From contig NZ_BMGY01000024.1 in NCBI RefSeq assembly GCF_014640435.1, positions 1 through 64,000 on the forward strand: a stretch of 64,000 nucleotides of DNA. Reading direction: 5' to 3'. The notes under the pieces were generated by a model that saw only the letters and a list, made by a program, of their open reading frames with translations, made no database searches and was not told the origin of the DNA. Of the stretch, positions 54,162-63,487 are shown one piece after another. The translations under genes were made by a program, and so were the position numbers. How positions within the stretch are numbered: position 1 is the stretch's first letter; the number at the start of each line of letters is the position of its first letter. This DNA is from Hymenobacter frigidus (GTDB taxonomy: Bacteria > Bacteroidota > Bacteroidia > Cytophagales > Hymenobacteraceae).

Positions 54162-55277
54162 TTAAGGCCGCGCGAAGCGCGGGTCGTTGATAAACGGGAG
54201 GTCGGTGAGCGTGCGCATGAAGGCCACAATCTGAGCCTTTTCAGTGGCCGTCAGGTCGAGGGTGAAGCTTTGCTGGCGCGGGTCGTTGGTGGTGTTGAGC
54301 AGCAGCGGGTCGATATTGGGGCTGTTCAGGGCAACGTGCTCGTTGTAGTGGTCCACCACCTGCTCCAGAGTGGCAAAGCGGCCATCGTGCATGTAAGGGG
54401 CTGTGAGGGCGGTGTTGCGCAGCGAAGGCACCCGGAACTTGCCGTTGTCGGTGGGGCGGCCGGTTTGCAGGCCCAGGCCCAGGTCGGCGGGGTTGGCGTC
54501 GAGGCCGTTGTTGCTGAAGGTGTGGTTGGTTTGCAGCTCGCCAGAGTGGCAGTCGCCGCAGTTACCGCCCCGCAGCGTGCCATTGGGATGGGTGGTGAAC
54601 AGGATGAAGCCCTGCAGCTCGAAGCTGGAAAGGGCCGTGCGGTCGCCGCGCCGATAGCGGTCGAAGGGCGAGTTGCTCGAAATCAGGGTGCGCTCAAATT
54701 GAGCCAGCGCTTTCAGCACGTTGGCCTCGGTGACGGTGCTGCTGCCAAACGCGGCCCGAAACAGCGGCGGGTAGGCCGCCACCCGCTGCAGGCGGGCCAC
54801 GCCAGCCGCGAGCGACTGGTGCATTTCAACCGGGTTTTCGATGGGAATACGGGCCTGGTTCTCCAGCGTGGTCGCGGCTCCGTCCCAAGTCAGGCGCGGC
54901 TCCCAGAGCAGATTGGCCAGCGACATGGAACTGCGGGGCGTGCGGGCCTGGCTCACGCCCTGAGACCGGGCCAGGCCATCGGTAAAGGCCCGTGCCTGCT
55001 GGTGGCAGGAGGCGCAGGAAATGGTGCTGTTCCCCGACAGCGCCGTTTCGTAGAACAGCTGCCGGCCCAGGGCCACGCCCGGCTCGGTGAGGGGATTATC
55101 GGCGGGCTGGGCCGGCGCGGTGGGAAACAGGGTGGGCAGCGCTAATGCATACGCTTTGGGGGGCACCACCGGGCCCTCGGGGTCCGTAGCGGGGGCAATG
55201 GGGTCAGCACCGGGGGTGCAACCAGCCACGCTCAACACCACGAAGCCCAGACCGGCAAAAGCAGCTCTCATCTTCAT
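54162..55277 (-). CDS. Di-heme cytochrome c peroxidase (MauG/CcpA family)
   Basis: 371-residue lipoprotein (lipobox VLSVAGC) with two c-type heme sites, ISCASCHQQ near residue 85 and GNCGDCHSG near residue 240, and the family's LFYETALSGNSTISC, FKNxxLRNTALTAPYMHDG-like block and PFINDPRF end. It reduces peroxide in the periplasm or modifies proteins as MauG does. The start is ATG 55277, after GGGAGCT; an ATG seven codons earlier is less well placed. The same reading frame continues past its stop into the HMBD remnant. Confidence 0.92.
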   Translation of the reverse strand: MKMRAAFAGLGFVVLSVAGCTPGADPIAPATDPEGPVVPPKAYALALPTLFPTAPAQPADNPLTEPGVALGRQLFYETALSGNSTISCASCHQQARAFTDGLARSQGVSQARTPRSSMSLANLLWEPRLTWDGAATTLENQARIPIENPVEMHQSLAAGVARLQRVAAYPPLFRAAFGSSTVTEANVLKALAQFERTLISSNSPFDRYRRGDRTALSSFELQGFILFTTHPNGTLRGGNCGDCHSGELQTNHTFSNNGLDANPADLGLGLQTGRPTDNGKFRVPSLRNTALTAPYMHDGRFATLEQVVDHYNEHVALNSPNIDPLLLNTTNDPRQQSFTLDLTATEKAQIVAFMRTLTDLPFINDPRFARP

Positions 55278-55379
55278 AGCTCCCTGGTTGAAAGGCACTG
55301 GCTTAGTTAGCGCGTTTTAAAGATAAGAAACACCGACCCACCGGGCGCAAAACCCACGCCGGCAACCCGCTGAACCCCA

Positions 55380-56564
55380 CTACACGGCAAGCCCGAAACT
55401 AATGATGGTGCCCCGGCCCAGGCGCGACACCACCGACAGCTCGCCCCCGAGCAGGGCCACGCGGTTACGCACGCCCGCCAGCCCGATGCCCGCCAGCGGC
55501 TGCTGGGCCTGCGCGGCGGGCTCAAAGCCGCAGCCATCGTCTTCCACGCTCACTTCGAGGCGGTGGCTTTCGCGCACCAGGTGCACCACCACTTCAGTGG
55601 CCCGGGCGTGCTTCATCACGTTATTGAGCAACTCTTGCACAACACGGTACACCGCAATTTCGACCGACGGAGCCAGGCGCTGCTCCAGCCCGGTGAGGTG
55701 CAGGCGCACGGGCAGACAGGCCGGAGCAATGCGCTTGGCTAGTTCCTCCAGCGCGGTGCGCAAGCCAAAATCTTCGAGAATACCCGGCGTGAGCTCGAAG
55801 GAAATAGTACGGGTGGCCCTGATAGCCTCTTCCAGCAGCTTGAGCGATTCGCGAACCGAGACCGGCGTGCCACTGCGGCCTTCCAGGCTGAGCTTGGTGG
55901 CGTAGAGCAGCTGGCCCAGGCCATTGTGCAGGGCTTCGGCAATGCGCTTGCGCTCGGTTTCCTGGGTGGTGAGAATGGCGGCCAGCACCTCCTGCTGCCG
56001 GGCGCTGATATCGAGCACTGCCAGCCGGCACTGCAGGCCGGCTGGGGTGGCTACGCGCAGGCCTTCCAACTGCCCGTGAAAGGGCGTGCCGTCGTCGCGC
56101 AGCAATGGCAGCTCGCAGCTTTGCGTGGCATCGGTGCGAAGCACCCGGGCAAGAAACTGCTCAAATTCTAAGCGCTGGGCTGGGGCTACAAATAGAGCGA
56201 AACGCCGCTGCACCAGCCGCAATCGCTCGGTGCCCAGCATCTGGCTGGCGTGCAGGTTAAGCTGTTCAATCTGGCCAGCCGGCGAGAGGGTGAAGTAGCC
56301 TACCGGGGCAAAATCGTAGAGGTCGAGGTAGCGGGCACGGGCAGTCTCCGCTTCGGCCTGGGCCAGTAGCAGCTCCTCGTTTTGCATTTCCAACTCTATC
56401 TGGTGCACCTGCAGCTCCTGCACCAGGCGCTGCGTATCGACCGGTATCTCGGGAGACGGGTGCTGGGTTACGAGGTGCCGATACTGTTCGGCCCGGGCAC
56501 GCAGGGCGAGCAGGGTCGCGTGCGGGTTGTTGGGGCCTGGGACCAGGGCAGCGGACTGAGACAT
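55380..56564 (-). CDS. PAS-containing sensor histidine kinase (HisKA_3 type)
   Basis: 394 residues: a coiled coil (VQELQVHQIELEMQNEELLLAQAEAETARARYLDLYDFAPVGYF), a PAS domain (about 95-215), a HisKA_3 dimerisation helix with ETERKRIAEALHNGLGQLLY (phospho-accepting histidine) and an HATPase (ELLNNVMKHARA, VEDDGCGFEP, GIGLAGVRNRV). No membrane segment, so it is probably a cytosolic sensor of the NarX/LiaS class. No response regulator is adjacent. The start is ATG 56564. Confidence 0.9.
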   Translation of the reverse strand: MSQSAALVPGPNNPHATLLALRARAEQYRHLVTQHPSPEIPVDTQRLVQELQVHQIELEMQNEELLLAQAEAETARARYLDLYDFAPVGYFTLSPAGQIEQLNLHASQMLGTERLRLVQRRFALFVAPAQRLEFEQFLARVLRTDATQSCELPLLRDDGTPFHGQLEGLRVATPAGLQCRLAVLDISARQQEVLAAILTTQETERKRIAEALHNGLGQLLYATKLSLEGRSGTPVSVRESLKLLEEAIRATRTISFELTPGILEDFGLRTALEELAKRIAPACLPVRLHLTGLEQRLAPSVEIAVYRVVQELLNNVMKHARATEVVVHLVRESHRLEVSVEDDGCGFEPAAQAQQPLAGIGLAGVRNRVALLGGELSVVSRLGRGTIISFGLAV

Positions 56565-56649
56565 TGCGGAACGTGGATAGAAGGATACAACCCGGTGAAG
56601 ATAAGCAGGCTCCAACGGGCAGGCAAGTGCCGCCTACAGGAGTATGGCC

Positions 56650-57249
56650 TTAGCCAACGGCGCTCGTCAGCTGCTCCTGCCCAATTTCCTGCATGCCCAG
56701 CAATAGCCAGCCGGTTTGGGTGCCGTGGCTGGTGATGGCCCGGCCATAAAGCAGCAGCGAGCGGGCTCCGGCACTTGGGAAAGTAGCCGTGAACTGGAAG
56801 TCTTCGAACAGCTCGTCGGGGTGGCGCAGGGCTTCTTCCAGGCGCTGCGCCAGGGCGGGCTGCTGCCAGGCCCCACCGTCGAGCTCGTGCAGGGGCGAGC
56901 CCTTGATGCGGGCCGGGTCAAAACCGAAAAACTTGGCAAACGCCCCGCTGAAAGCCAGCACGCGCTGGTTGGCATCGAGCAGGTTTTTCATGTCGTTGGC
57001 GGCCTGTCTCAACTCCTCGGTTTTGCTGAGGTACTGGGTGTTCAGGGTCATCAGCTCCTCGTTTAGGCTCTGCATTTCCTCCTTGTTGGTCATGGCTTCC
57101 TCGTTGGTGCTTTGCAGCTCCTCGTTGGTGCTTTTGAGTTCCTCCAGGCTGCTTTCCATCTCCTCAATGGTGGTTTGGAGGCGGTGCTTGGTGTGCTGCA
57201 GCTCTCTCCCCAGGGCCTGCACCTGGGCATCGGAGCCGGGGGCCGCCAC
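56650..57249 (-). pseudogene. 3' fragment of a CheB/CheR/PAS fusion gene
   Basis: 199 codons from GTG 57249: a coiled coil of NEEL repeats (EELKSTNEELQSTNEEAMTN...SLNEELMTLNTQY) and a PAS domain (DANQRVLAFSGAFAKFFGFDP...GWLLLGMQEIG). This is the C-terminal third of large CheB-CheR-PAS signalling proteins. The CheB and CheR domains that should precede it are absent. The frame is closed seven codons upstream, and the adjoining DNA instead encodes a CheB piece on the opposite strand. It could still be translated as a small PAS protein. Confidence 0.7.
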
Positions 57250-57570
57250 ACCGAGCGGCGCTACCGCCTACCCATCGACGGCGAAACCATTGGGGCCGGC
57301 ACTCTGTACTTGGCCTCGCCCGACCGCCACCTGCTGGCCAAGGATGGCAGCGTTGGGCACCTGCTCATGACCAAAGGCCCCCGCGAAAACCACTACCGCC
57401 CCGCTGCCGATGCCCTATTTCGGTCAGCGGCCGTGGCCTACGGGCCGCGCATGGTGGGCGTGGTACTCACCGGCATGCTGCACGACGGCACGGCCGGCCT
57501 TGAGTTTATCAAGCGGTGCGGCGGAGTGGCCGTGGTTCAGGACCCGCACGATGCCCTTTCGAATACGAGG
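57250..57570 (+). pseudogene. CheB methylesterase fragment, inverted
   Basis: About 107 codons on the plus strand match the C-terminal half of the CheB methylesterase domain: LYLASPDRHLLAKDG, GPRENHYRPAADALFRSAA, VGVVLTGMLHDGTAGLEFIK, GGVAVVQDPHDALSNT. The N-terminal half with the catalytic serine is missing, and similarity stops abruptly near 57567, next to the STAS stop. It lies head to head with the coiled-coil/PAS fragment, as if one CheB/CheR/PAS gene had been cut and part of it inverted. Confidence 0.7.
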
Positions 57571-57576
57571 GCCCGG

Positions 57577-57948
57577 CTAGGCCCAGTGCTGCCGGTTGTG
57601 CCACTGGTGCCAATGCGACTGGCGGGCCGCATCCAGCAAAGTGGGCACGATGCAGGGTGCCGGTCCTGCTTCTTGCTTCAGCACCACTTTCCGCACGAGT
57701 TCGGGCACGTGCACCAGCACCAGCTCGGCGCGCTGCTCCTTCAGGTAGTGATGCAGCATCCACAGCAGCTGCGCCGCTTCGTCCGATAGCGAGTTGAGCA
57801 TGCCACAATCGACCCACACGGCCGCTTTGCCACTCTGCTGCGCGCACGTTAGCTGGTGCGCCAGCGCAGTCTCCATCTCTCCCTCCTGGGCCGGAGCCAA
57901 GACAATGAGGTAGCTATCCGGCAATAATTCGCAGCAAATAGTCGTCAT
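57577..57948 (-). CDS. STAS domain protein
   Basis: 123 residues from ATG 57948 with a STAS-like anti-sigma-antagonist layout: a first strand SYLIVLAPAQEG, then KAAVWVDCGMLNSLSDEAAQLLWMLHHYLKEQRAELVLVHV. This resembles the D-S-x-G/L phospho-acceptor helix region of the fold (here CGMLNSLSDEA). It may bind an anti-sigma factor or sensor. Its 3' end directly abuts the broken CheB fragment, so its C-terminus may also be rearranged. Confidence 0.65.
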   Translation of the reverse strand: MTTICCELLPDSYLIVLAPAQEGEMETALAHQLTCAQQSGKAAVWVDCGMLNSLSDEAAQLLWMLHHYLKEQRAELVLVHVPELVRKVVLKQEAGPAPCIVPTLLDAARQSHWHQWHNRQHWA

Positions 57949-58373
57949 AGCAAAGATGAGTAGGTGTGAGACAAATGAAATAAGCACATGCCGCCTACAG
58001 CATTACTAATCGGCAACGAGGCTAGCGCTAACTTGTGGATTCAGAATAGTTGGTAGCATTACAAATTTATCCATAACATAGCTATATATACCCAGAATAA
58101 ATACGGATTATGACGGGAGTAAGTACTGATAATTAACCTGCTGTAAATCCCGTTTGCATCAATTTACGGCTGCGGCCAAGGGCAACGGCCGGCCGGCACA
58201 AGCAGCCTTGACACTGCCGATTAAAACATGTGGGTAAGTTTTGCGTCTGGCCATGGCGGCCCGCCCTCTGGCTGCGCCGGCCCAATACGGCGGCGGCGGC
58301 TTAGTCCCGAACCATTGCCATCCGCCGGGGTTGCTAGCGACCTGCCGGGCGGCACTGACTTTCTTTCTGCTCC
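57949..58373. other. 425-base gap upstream of the ABC transporter
   Basis: No coding frame is supported. The first 200 bases are AT-rich (TATATATACCCAGAATAAATACG), in contrast to the GC-rich neighbours. No clear TAnnTTTG element or hairpin is seen. Confidence 0.4.
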
Positions 58374-60167
58374 ATGAAAATTCTATACACCTACCTGCGC
58401 AACTACTGGCCGCTGCTGACTCTGGCCCTCGTGCTGGCCGCCGTCAACCAGATATTCTCGCTGCTTGACCCCTACATTTTCCGCAAGCTGGTCGACCATT
58501 TCGTGCCCAAAAATGGCGGCGTTGGCGGACTGCTGGAAGTGCCGTTCTGGCCGTTTTTCCGGGAAGCCATCCCCTACATCGGCATGATGCTGGGCGTGGC
58601 CATGGTGTCGCGCATCGCCAAGAACTTCCAGGACTACTACGTCAACGTCATCACCCAGCGGCTGGGCGCCAAGATGTATTCCGACGGCCTGCGCCACTCG
58701 CTGGAGCTGCCCTACCAGGTGTTTGAGGACCAGCGCTCGGGCGAGACGCTGGGCAAGCTCCAGAAGGTGCGAACCGACGTGGAGAAACTGATTCAGGCAT
58801 TTGTGAACGTGCTGTTTACGGCGCTGGTGGGCATCATTTTCGTGATGTGGTACGCCATCACGGTGTACTGGCCTATCGCGGCGGGCTACTTTATCACCAT
58901 CCCGCTGCTGGGCATTCTGAGCTTTGTGCTGAGCAAGCGCATCAAAGTTATTCAGCGCACCATTGTGGCCGAAACCACTTCGCTGGCCGGCTCTACCACC
59001 GAGAGCCTGCGCAACATTGAGCTGATTAAAAGCCTGGGCCTGGCCCAACAGGAAACCGAGCGGCTGAATGGCATTACCAACAAAATCCTTAAACTGGAGC
59101 TGCGCAAAGTGCGCTACCTGCGCTCGCTGAGCTTCGTGCAGGGCACGTTTGTAAACTTGCTGCGCAACACCATCATCCTGCTGCTGCTCTACCTGCGGGT
59201 GCAAAACCACATCAGCCTGGGCGAGTTTTTCTCGTTCTTCATCTACTCGTTTTCCATCTTCGGGCCGCTGCAGGAACTGGGGGCCATCATCGGCATCTAC
59301 CGCGAAACCGAGATTTCACTGGGCAATTTCCAACAGATTCTCGACACCCCGAAGGACGTGAAGCCGGCCGAGCCCAAGTCCGTGGCGCACATCGACAACC
59401 TGGCCTTCAACCACGTCAGCTTCAAGCACCTCACGGCCAACAACCAGGCATTGTCGGACATTTCCTTCACCACCAAGCTCGGCGAAACCATTGCCTTCGT
59501 GGGCCCCTCGGGCTCGGGCAAAACGACTTTGGTGAAGCTGCTGGTGGGCCTCTACCCGCCCCTGTCGGGCCAGATTCTCTACAACGGCATCCCCGGCAAT
59601 GAAATCGACCTCGACGAGCTGCGCGAGCAAATCGGCTTCGTGACCCAGGACACGCAATTATTCTCCGGCACCATCCGCGAAAACCTGCGCTTCGTAGCCC
59701 CCAACGCCACCGACGAGGAGTGCCTGCTGGCCCTGCGCCAGGCCGCGGCCGACACCCTGCTGGCCCGTGCCCCGCTGGGCCTGGATACCGTGATTGGCGA
59801 AGGCGGCGTGAAGGTTTCGGGCGGCGAAAAGCAGCGCCTCAGCATTGCCCGCGCCCTGCTCCGCAAGCCCACGCTCATGGTGTTCGACGAGGCGACGTCG
59901 GCCCTGGATTCGCTCACCGAGGAGGAAATTGGCAAGACGGTGCGGAAGCTGTCCGGCTCGCGCCAGCACATGACCATTCTCATTGCCCACCGCCTCAGCA
60001 CTATCCTGCACGCCGACCGCATCTTCGTACTGGAGCGCGGCCACGTGGCCGAGCAAGGCCGCCACGACGAGCTATTGGCCCAAAAAGGCCTCTACTACGC
60101 CATGTGGCGCCAGCAGATTGGCGAGCGCAAGGAAACGACCGAGGAAGCAGTCGCGGCAGTGCTGTAG
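58374..60167 (+). CDS. ABC transporter, fused permease and ATPase
   Basis: 597-residue half transporter with six N-terminal membrane helices (type IV exporter fold) and a C-terminal ATPase: Walker A GPSGSGKTT near residue 380, signature VSGGEKQRLSIARAL, Walker B LMVFDEATSALD and the H-loop IAHRLST. It would act as a homodimer or with a partner to export lipid, drug or peptide; the substrate is not readable. A GTCAT-family repeat follows six bases after its stop. Confidence 0.93.
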   Translation: MKILYTYLRNYWPLLTLALVLAAVNQIFSLLDPYIFRKLVDHFVPKNGGVGGLLEVPFWPFFREAIPYIGMMLGVAMVSRIAKNFQDYYVNVITQRLGAKMYSDGLRHSLELPYQVFEDQRSGETLGKLQKVRTDVEKLIQAFVNVLFTALVGIIFVMWYAITVYWPIAAGYFITIPLLGILSFVLSKRIKVIQRTIVAETTSLAGSTTESLRNIELIKSLGLAQQETERLNGITNKILKLELRKVRYLRSLSFVQGTFVNLLRNTIILLLLYLRVQNHISLGEFFSFFIYSFSIFGPLQELGAIIGIYRETEISLGNFQQILDTPKDVKPAEPKSVAHIDNLAFNHVSFKHLTANNQALSDISFTTKLGETIAFVGPSGSGKTTLVKLLVGLYPPLSGQILYNGIPGNEIDLDELREQIGFVTQDTQLFSGTIRENLRFVAPNATDEECLLALRQAAADTLLARAPLGLDTVIGEGGVKVSGGEKQRLSIARALLRKPTLMVFDEATSALDSLTEEEIGKTVRKLSGSRQHMTILIAHRLSTILHADRIFVLERGHVAEQGRHDELLAQKGLYYAMWRQQIGERKETTEEAVAAVL

Positions 60168-60173
60168 CAGCCC

Positions 60174-60220
60174 GTCATTGCGAGGGAACTGTGTCGTTGC
60201 CTCGCTGCGCTCGCAATGAC
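60174..60220. repeat. Short palindromic repeat (GTCAT family), copy 5
   Basis: GTCATTGCGAG at 60174-60184 and CTCGCAATGAC at 60210-60220 are exact inverted repeats with 25 bases between. It lies between convergent genes and may also terminate transcription. Confidence 0.7.
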
Positions 60221-60226
60221 AGACGA

Positions 60227-62299
60227 TTACAGTTTCTGCAGCCGCCCGCGCCGCACAGTACGGCCATCGGCCCATTCCACCAGGTAGAGGCCGGGGCGCA
60301 GGGCGCTTACGTCTACATCGTTTGGCCCGGCAACTAGCTCAAAACCTGTCACCTTATTTCCCATCACATCGTAAAAAGTGAGACGACCAGCTTGGTCCGG
60401 GCCACTCACCTGCAGGCGGTCGGCCACCGGATTAGGGTATAGCGCCAGCCCCGACTCAAGCCCGGAAACCGTTACCAAGCTCGAGTAGCTGGTGCGGGTG
60501 TCGTGGTCGACCTGCCGCAGCCGGTAGTAGCGGGTGCCGGACAGCAGGCGCGGGTCGCGGGCTTGATAGGTGCGGAGGCTGCTGCTGCTGCTGCCGGCCG
60601 CCGGTTGGCGCAGCACTTCAATCCAGTTTTTGCCGCCCTCCTCCTGGGCTTCCACGGCGAAGTAGGCACTGTTATGCTCCGAGGCGGTGCTCCACGCCAG
60701 GGTAGTGCCTGCGCCGGTTGCGTACCGAGCCGAGAAAGCGGTAAGCTCTACGGGCAGGGGCTGGCAGCCAGAGGGCACAGGGGTGGCCACGGGTGGGGCG
60801 AACCCACAACTGCTAGTGGCACTGAAAGTAAAAACATCCTGGCCGGCAGTAACGTCACTAGCAGCGTTCAACACGCGCTTGCTCTCTCCATTGGAAATAG
60901 AAAAATGCATTACTGCCGTTGGAGCAATGATGTGATTTAGCTGGGTGCCGTGCCCCAATTCATGTAGGGCCACACTTTCAAAATCATACTGAGTGTTGCT
61001 GGGCGTACCTGTTCCATAGTTCCAGGAAAAACCAGCAATTGCACTTAAATCGTTAAATGTATAATCCGTTTCAACCAATGAAAACTGGGTTGGGCCGCCA
61101 TTCACGCTGCACCCCGAATAATAGGAGGTGGCAGTGGCCAGCGTGCTACTGCCTAAAGATTCAAAACGTACGATATTTTCCAAATTTGAATCGGTGGTAT
61201 TGACTCCGGCCCCGGAGCCCACCACCCGGCGCAGCCGCGTGGCGCAGGCCCACGAAGCCAGCGCCCGCTCGAAGGAAGTGGCTGCACCGGTCACTCCCGC
61301 AAAACCAGCGCTGTAGAGCAGGGTGTAGCCGCCCTGCCCATCATCATTCACCAGCCGGGGGCGGTTGGGTGGGTTATTGGCTCCCTGGCCCAAGTTGCTC
61401 AGGGCGTACACCACCGTCAGGGCCGTGAGACTTGTGCCAGTTTCGCCACCGGAATTTATCACCCGAAAGGTACCAGTGCCGGCCACGCCGCCCGTTAATA
61501 CATTGGTCGACGGTACCCGCACCTGAATCTGGGTATCGGACCACTGTAACGGTATATAATCTGCGGGGTTGGCGGCCACGAAGCTGCTCCCGCCGCTGTT
61601 GGCGTTGGGAAATTCTACGCTGCCGCTGCCCTGCGTCGCGCCAAAATTCGAGCCGTTGATGGTGAGCACCGCATCAGTACCGGCCGTGAGGCTGGCCGGC
61701 GAAAAGCTGCTGATGACTGGCTGCGCCGTGGGCCGGGCCACCGGCAAAGCTTCCGCCAGAGCGGCATTGGGTCGCACCGTGCGCCAGGATTGTCCGGCCA
61801 GCGCCTCCACGGCCGGGTACAACGTCCCCGCAATGGAGGCGTAGCGCCCAAACGGCTCGGAGGCCGTGCGGTCGGCCAGGTCGTAGCGCACGAAACCCTG
61901 CGGCCCCGCCACCAGCCGGTAGGTACCGGGCAGCAGCGGGTGGGGTTCCAGCAAAAACAAACCCTGCTGCTCGGGTGCCAGCGTAATGCTGGTGCTCACC
62001 ACCTCACGGCGCAGGCCCACCGTACCGCCGGCTTCGGCCAGGCGCAGCACCGCGGGCTCCGTACCCTGAAATACTTTATACACCGTCAGCTCGCTGATGG
62101 TGTAAATATGGCCGTTTTCGCTCACCGCTTGCTGGGCCCTTACCCCGGCCTCAACGATGAGGGTTGCCGTTGCAACGCGCTCGGCCAGCGGCGCGGGAAT
62201 CAACATGCACGCGTCCTGAGCCCAGCTAGGGCCAGCCAGCCCTAACAGCATCAGCACCAATATTACCCGAACCCTCAATGAAATTAAACCTGCTTTCAT
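60227..62299 (-). CDS. Secreted metzincin-like metalloprotease with IPT/TIG domain and T9SS tail
   Basis: 690 residues: signal peptide (ends SWAQ), an IPT/TIG Ig-like domain (PVISSFSPASLTAGTDAVLTINGSNFG near 192), and a metalloprotease core with FESVALHELGHGTQLNHI near 445 (HExxHxxxxxH zinc site) and VMHFSI as the Met-turn. A fibronectin-like region follows (LAWSTASEHNSAYFAVEAQ), then a type A sorting tail (LALYPNPVADRLQV...GLYLVEWADG). The usual metzincin glycine inside the zinc motif is replaced by Gln. It is probably an exported peptidase. Confidence 0.88.
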   Translation of the reverse strand: MKAGLISLRVRVILVLMLLGLAGPSWAQDACMLIPAPLAERVATATLIVEAGVRAQQAVSENGHIYTISELTVYKVFQGTEPAVLRLAEAGGTVGLRREVVSTSITLAPEQQGLFLLEPHPLLPGTYRLVAGPQGFVRYDLADRTASEPFGRYASIAGTLYPAVEALAGQSWRTVRPNAALAEALPVARPTAQPVISSFSPASLTAGTDAVLTINGSNFGATQGSGSVEFPNANSGGSSFVAANPADYIPLQWSDTQIQVRVPSTNVLTGGVAGTGTFRVINSGGETGTSLTALTVVYALSNLGQGANNPPNRPRLVNDDGQGGYTLLYSAGFAGVTGAATSFERALASWACATRLRRVVGSGAGVNTTDSNLENIVRFESLGSSTLATATSYYSGCSVNGGPTQFSLVETDYTFNDLSAIAGFSWNYGTGTPSNTQYDFESVALHELGHGTQLNHIIAPTAVMHFSISNGESKRVLNAASDVTAGQDVFTFSATSSCGFAPPVATPVPSGCQPLPVELTAFSARYATGAGTTLAWSTASEHNSAYFAVEAQEEGGKNWIEVLRQPAAGSSSSSLRTYQARDPRLLSGTRYYRLRQVDHDTRTSYSSLVTVSGLESGLALYPNPVADRLQVSGPDQAGRLTFYDVMGNKVTGFELVAGPNDVDVSALRPGLYLVEWADGRTVRRGRLQKL

Positions 62300-62352
62300 A
62301 CGGTAATATTACTATTATTTTATATTAAAGCTGTTTGGCAATTTGTCAGTCG

Positions 62353-62478
62353 GTCATGCCGAGCATGTGGCGCATCAAGCCAGGGACCGAGGCATCTCGC
62401 TCGGGCCGTCCGGGCCGTTCAACGAGGCGAGCGAGATGCCTCGGTCCCTGGCTTGATGCGCCACATGCTCGGCATGAC
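62353..62478. repeat. Long perfect palindrome (GTCAT family), copy 6
   Basis: Arms at 62353-62403 and 62428-62478 are 51-bp exact reverse complements around a 24-base loop. The outer module is GTCATGCCGAGC and the inner module GAGGCATCTCGC, both shared with copy 4. It lies in the 289-base gap between the metalloprotease start and the PPK2 stop. Confidence 0.92.
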
Positions 62479-62588
62479 GGTCACGTAGTTTTTTTGAATT
62501 CCCAAATAGCTTCAGTAAATCAATCTCTCCACGATTGTTTTCTGGTTAAGCAGCACACAAAAACGGCCGTTCCTGGGTTAGCGTGCCA

Positions 62589-63419
62589 TCATATTATGAC
62601 CTGCTGCTTCGGGTCGAAGTTGACAGGACGGGGCTTGGGGTTCATATCCTCCAACGCGGCCACCACTATTTCGATGATGGCCAGGTCGCGCACCCATTTG
62701 CGGTCGGCGGGCACCACAAACCACGGGGCGGAATCGGGCGAACAATGCCGTAGCGCATCCTCAAAGACGTGCTGGTACTCGTCCCAGTGGGCGCGCTCCT
62801 TGATGTCGTTGGGGTCGAATTTCCAGTTCTTGCTGGGGTCGTCGAGGCGTTCCTGCAGGCGTTCGGCCTGCTCCTGCTTGGAGATGTGCAGGAAGAACTT
62901 GAGGATGAGCGTGCCGTTGCGAGTCAGCAAGGACTCAAAGTTGTTGATGGCTTCGAACCGCTGCCTGGCCGTTTTGTCGTCAATCAAGCCGTGCACGCGG
63001 GTCACCAGCACATCTTCGTAGTGGGAGCGGTTGAACACACCGATGTGCCCCTTTGTGGGCGTGCGGGCGTGAATGCGCCACAGGAAATCATGGCTCATCT
63101 CTTCCTCCGACGGGGCCTTGAACGAGGTCACCTGCACCCCGGCCGGGTTCACGCCCGTGAGCAGGTTCTTGACAGCACCGTCCTTGCCGCCCGTGTCCAG
63201 GGCCTGAAACACGATGAGCAGGCTGCGCTTATGCTCAGCGTACAGCATTTCCTGCAGCACGCACAGCCGCTGTCGCAAAACCAGCAGCCGGGGCTGGGCC
63301 GCTTCCGCGCTTAGGCGCTTGTGCGCAAAAGGCGTGGCCGCGTCCGGGTCCACGGCGGCCAGCCGAAACGACTTGCCCTTGACGCGCACGGCCGGGGTCT
63401 TAGGTATCTTGAATTTCAT
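62589..63419 (-). CDS. ppk2: Polyphosphate kinase 2 family protein
   Basis: 276 residues with the PPK2 layout: LIVFQALDTGGKDGAVKN (Walker A) near residue 68, FKAPSEEEMSHDFLWRIHARTP, GVFNRSHYEDVLVTRVH (Walker B region), then HISKQEQAERLQERLDDPSKNWKF. It transfers phosphate between polyphosphate and nucleotides; the class (NDP or NMP preference) cannot be decided by eye. The -7-like TAGCTTCG ends six bases before the ATG, so the leader would be very short. Confidence 0.93.
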   Translation of the reverse strand: MKFKIPKTPAVRVKGKSFRLAAVDPDAATPFAHKRLSAEAAQPRLLVLRQRLCVLQEMLYAEHKRSLLIVFQALDTGGKDGAVKNLLTGVNPAGVQVTSFKAPSEEEMSHDFLWRIHARTPTKGHIGVFNRSHYEDVLVTRVHGLIDDKTARQRFEAINNFESLLTRNGTLILKFFLHISKQEQAERLQERLDDPSKNWKFDPNDIKERAHWDEYQHVFEDALRHCSPDSAPWFVVPADRKWVRDLAIIEIVVAALEDMNPKPRPVNFDPKQQVII

Positions 63420-63425
63420 AGGCTG

Positions 63426-63433
63426 CGAAGCTA
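63426..63433 (-). promoter_or_regulatory. Candidate -7 element of ppk2
   Basis: The minus strand reads TAGCTTCG, the CTTCG variant of TAnnTTTG, ending six bases before the ATG at 63419. This would give a leader of only a base or two. Confidence 0.35.
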
Positions 63434-63487
63434 ATCATACTGGCCGTAACCGGCCCTGACTGTCCTTGGTGGGCCACCCGTGATGGG

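Noticed and set aside
53891-54190. 99-codon plus-strand frame in the peroxidase-HMA gap
   Set aside because: Arg/Ser-rich low-information sequence; the minus strand here carries the HMBD motif instead.
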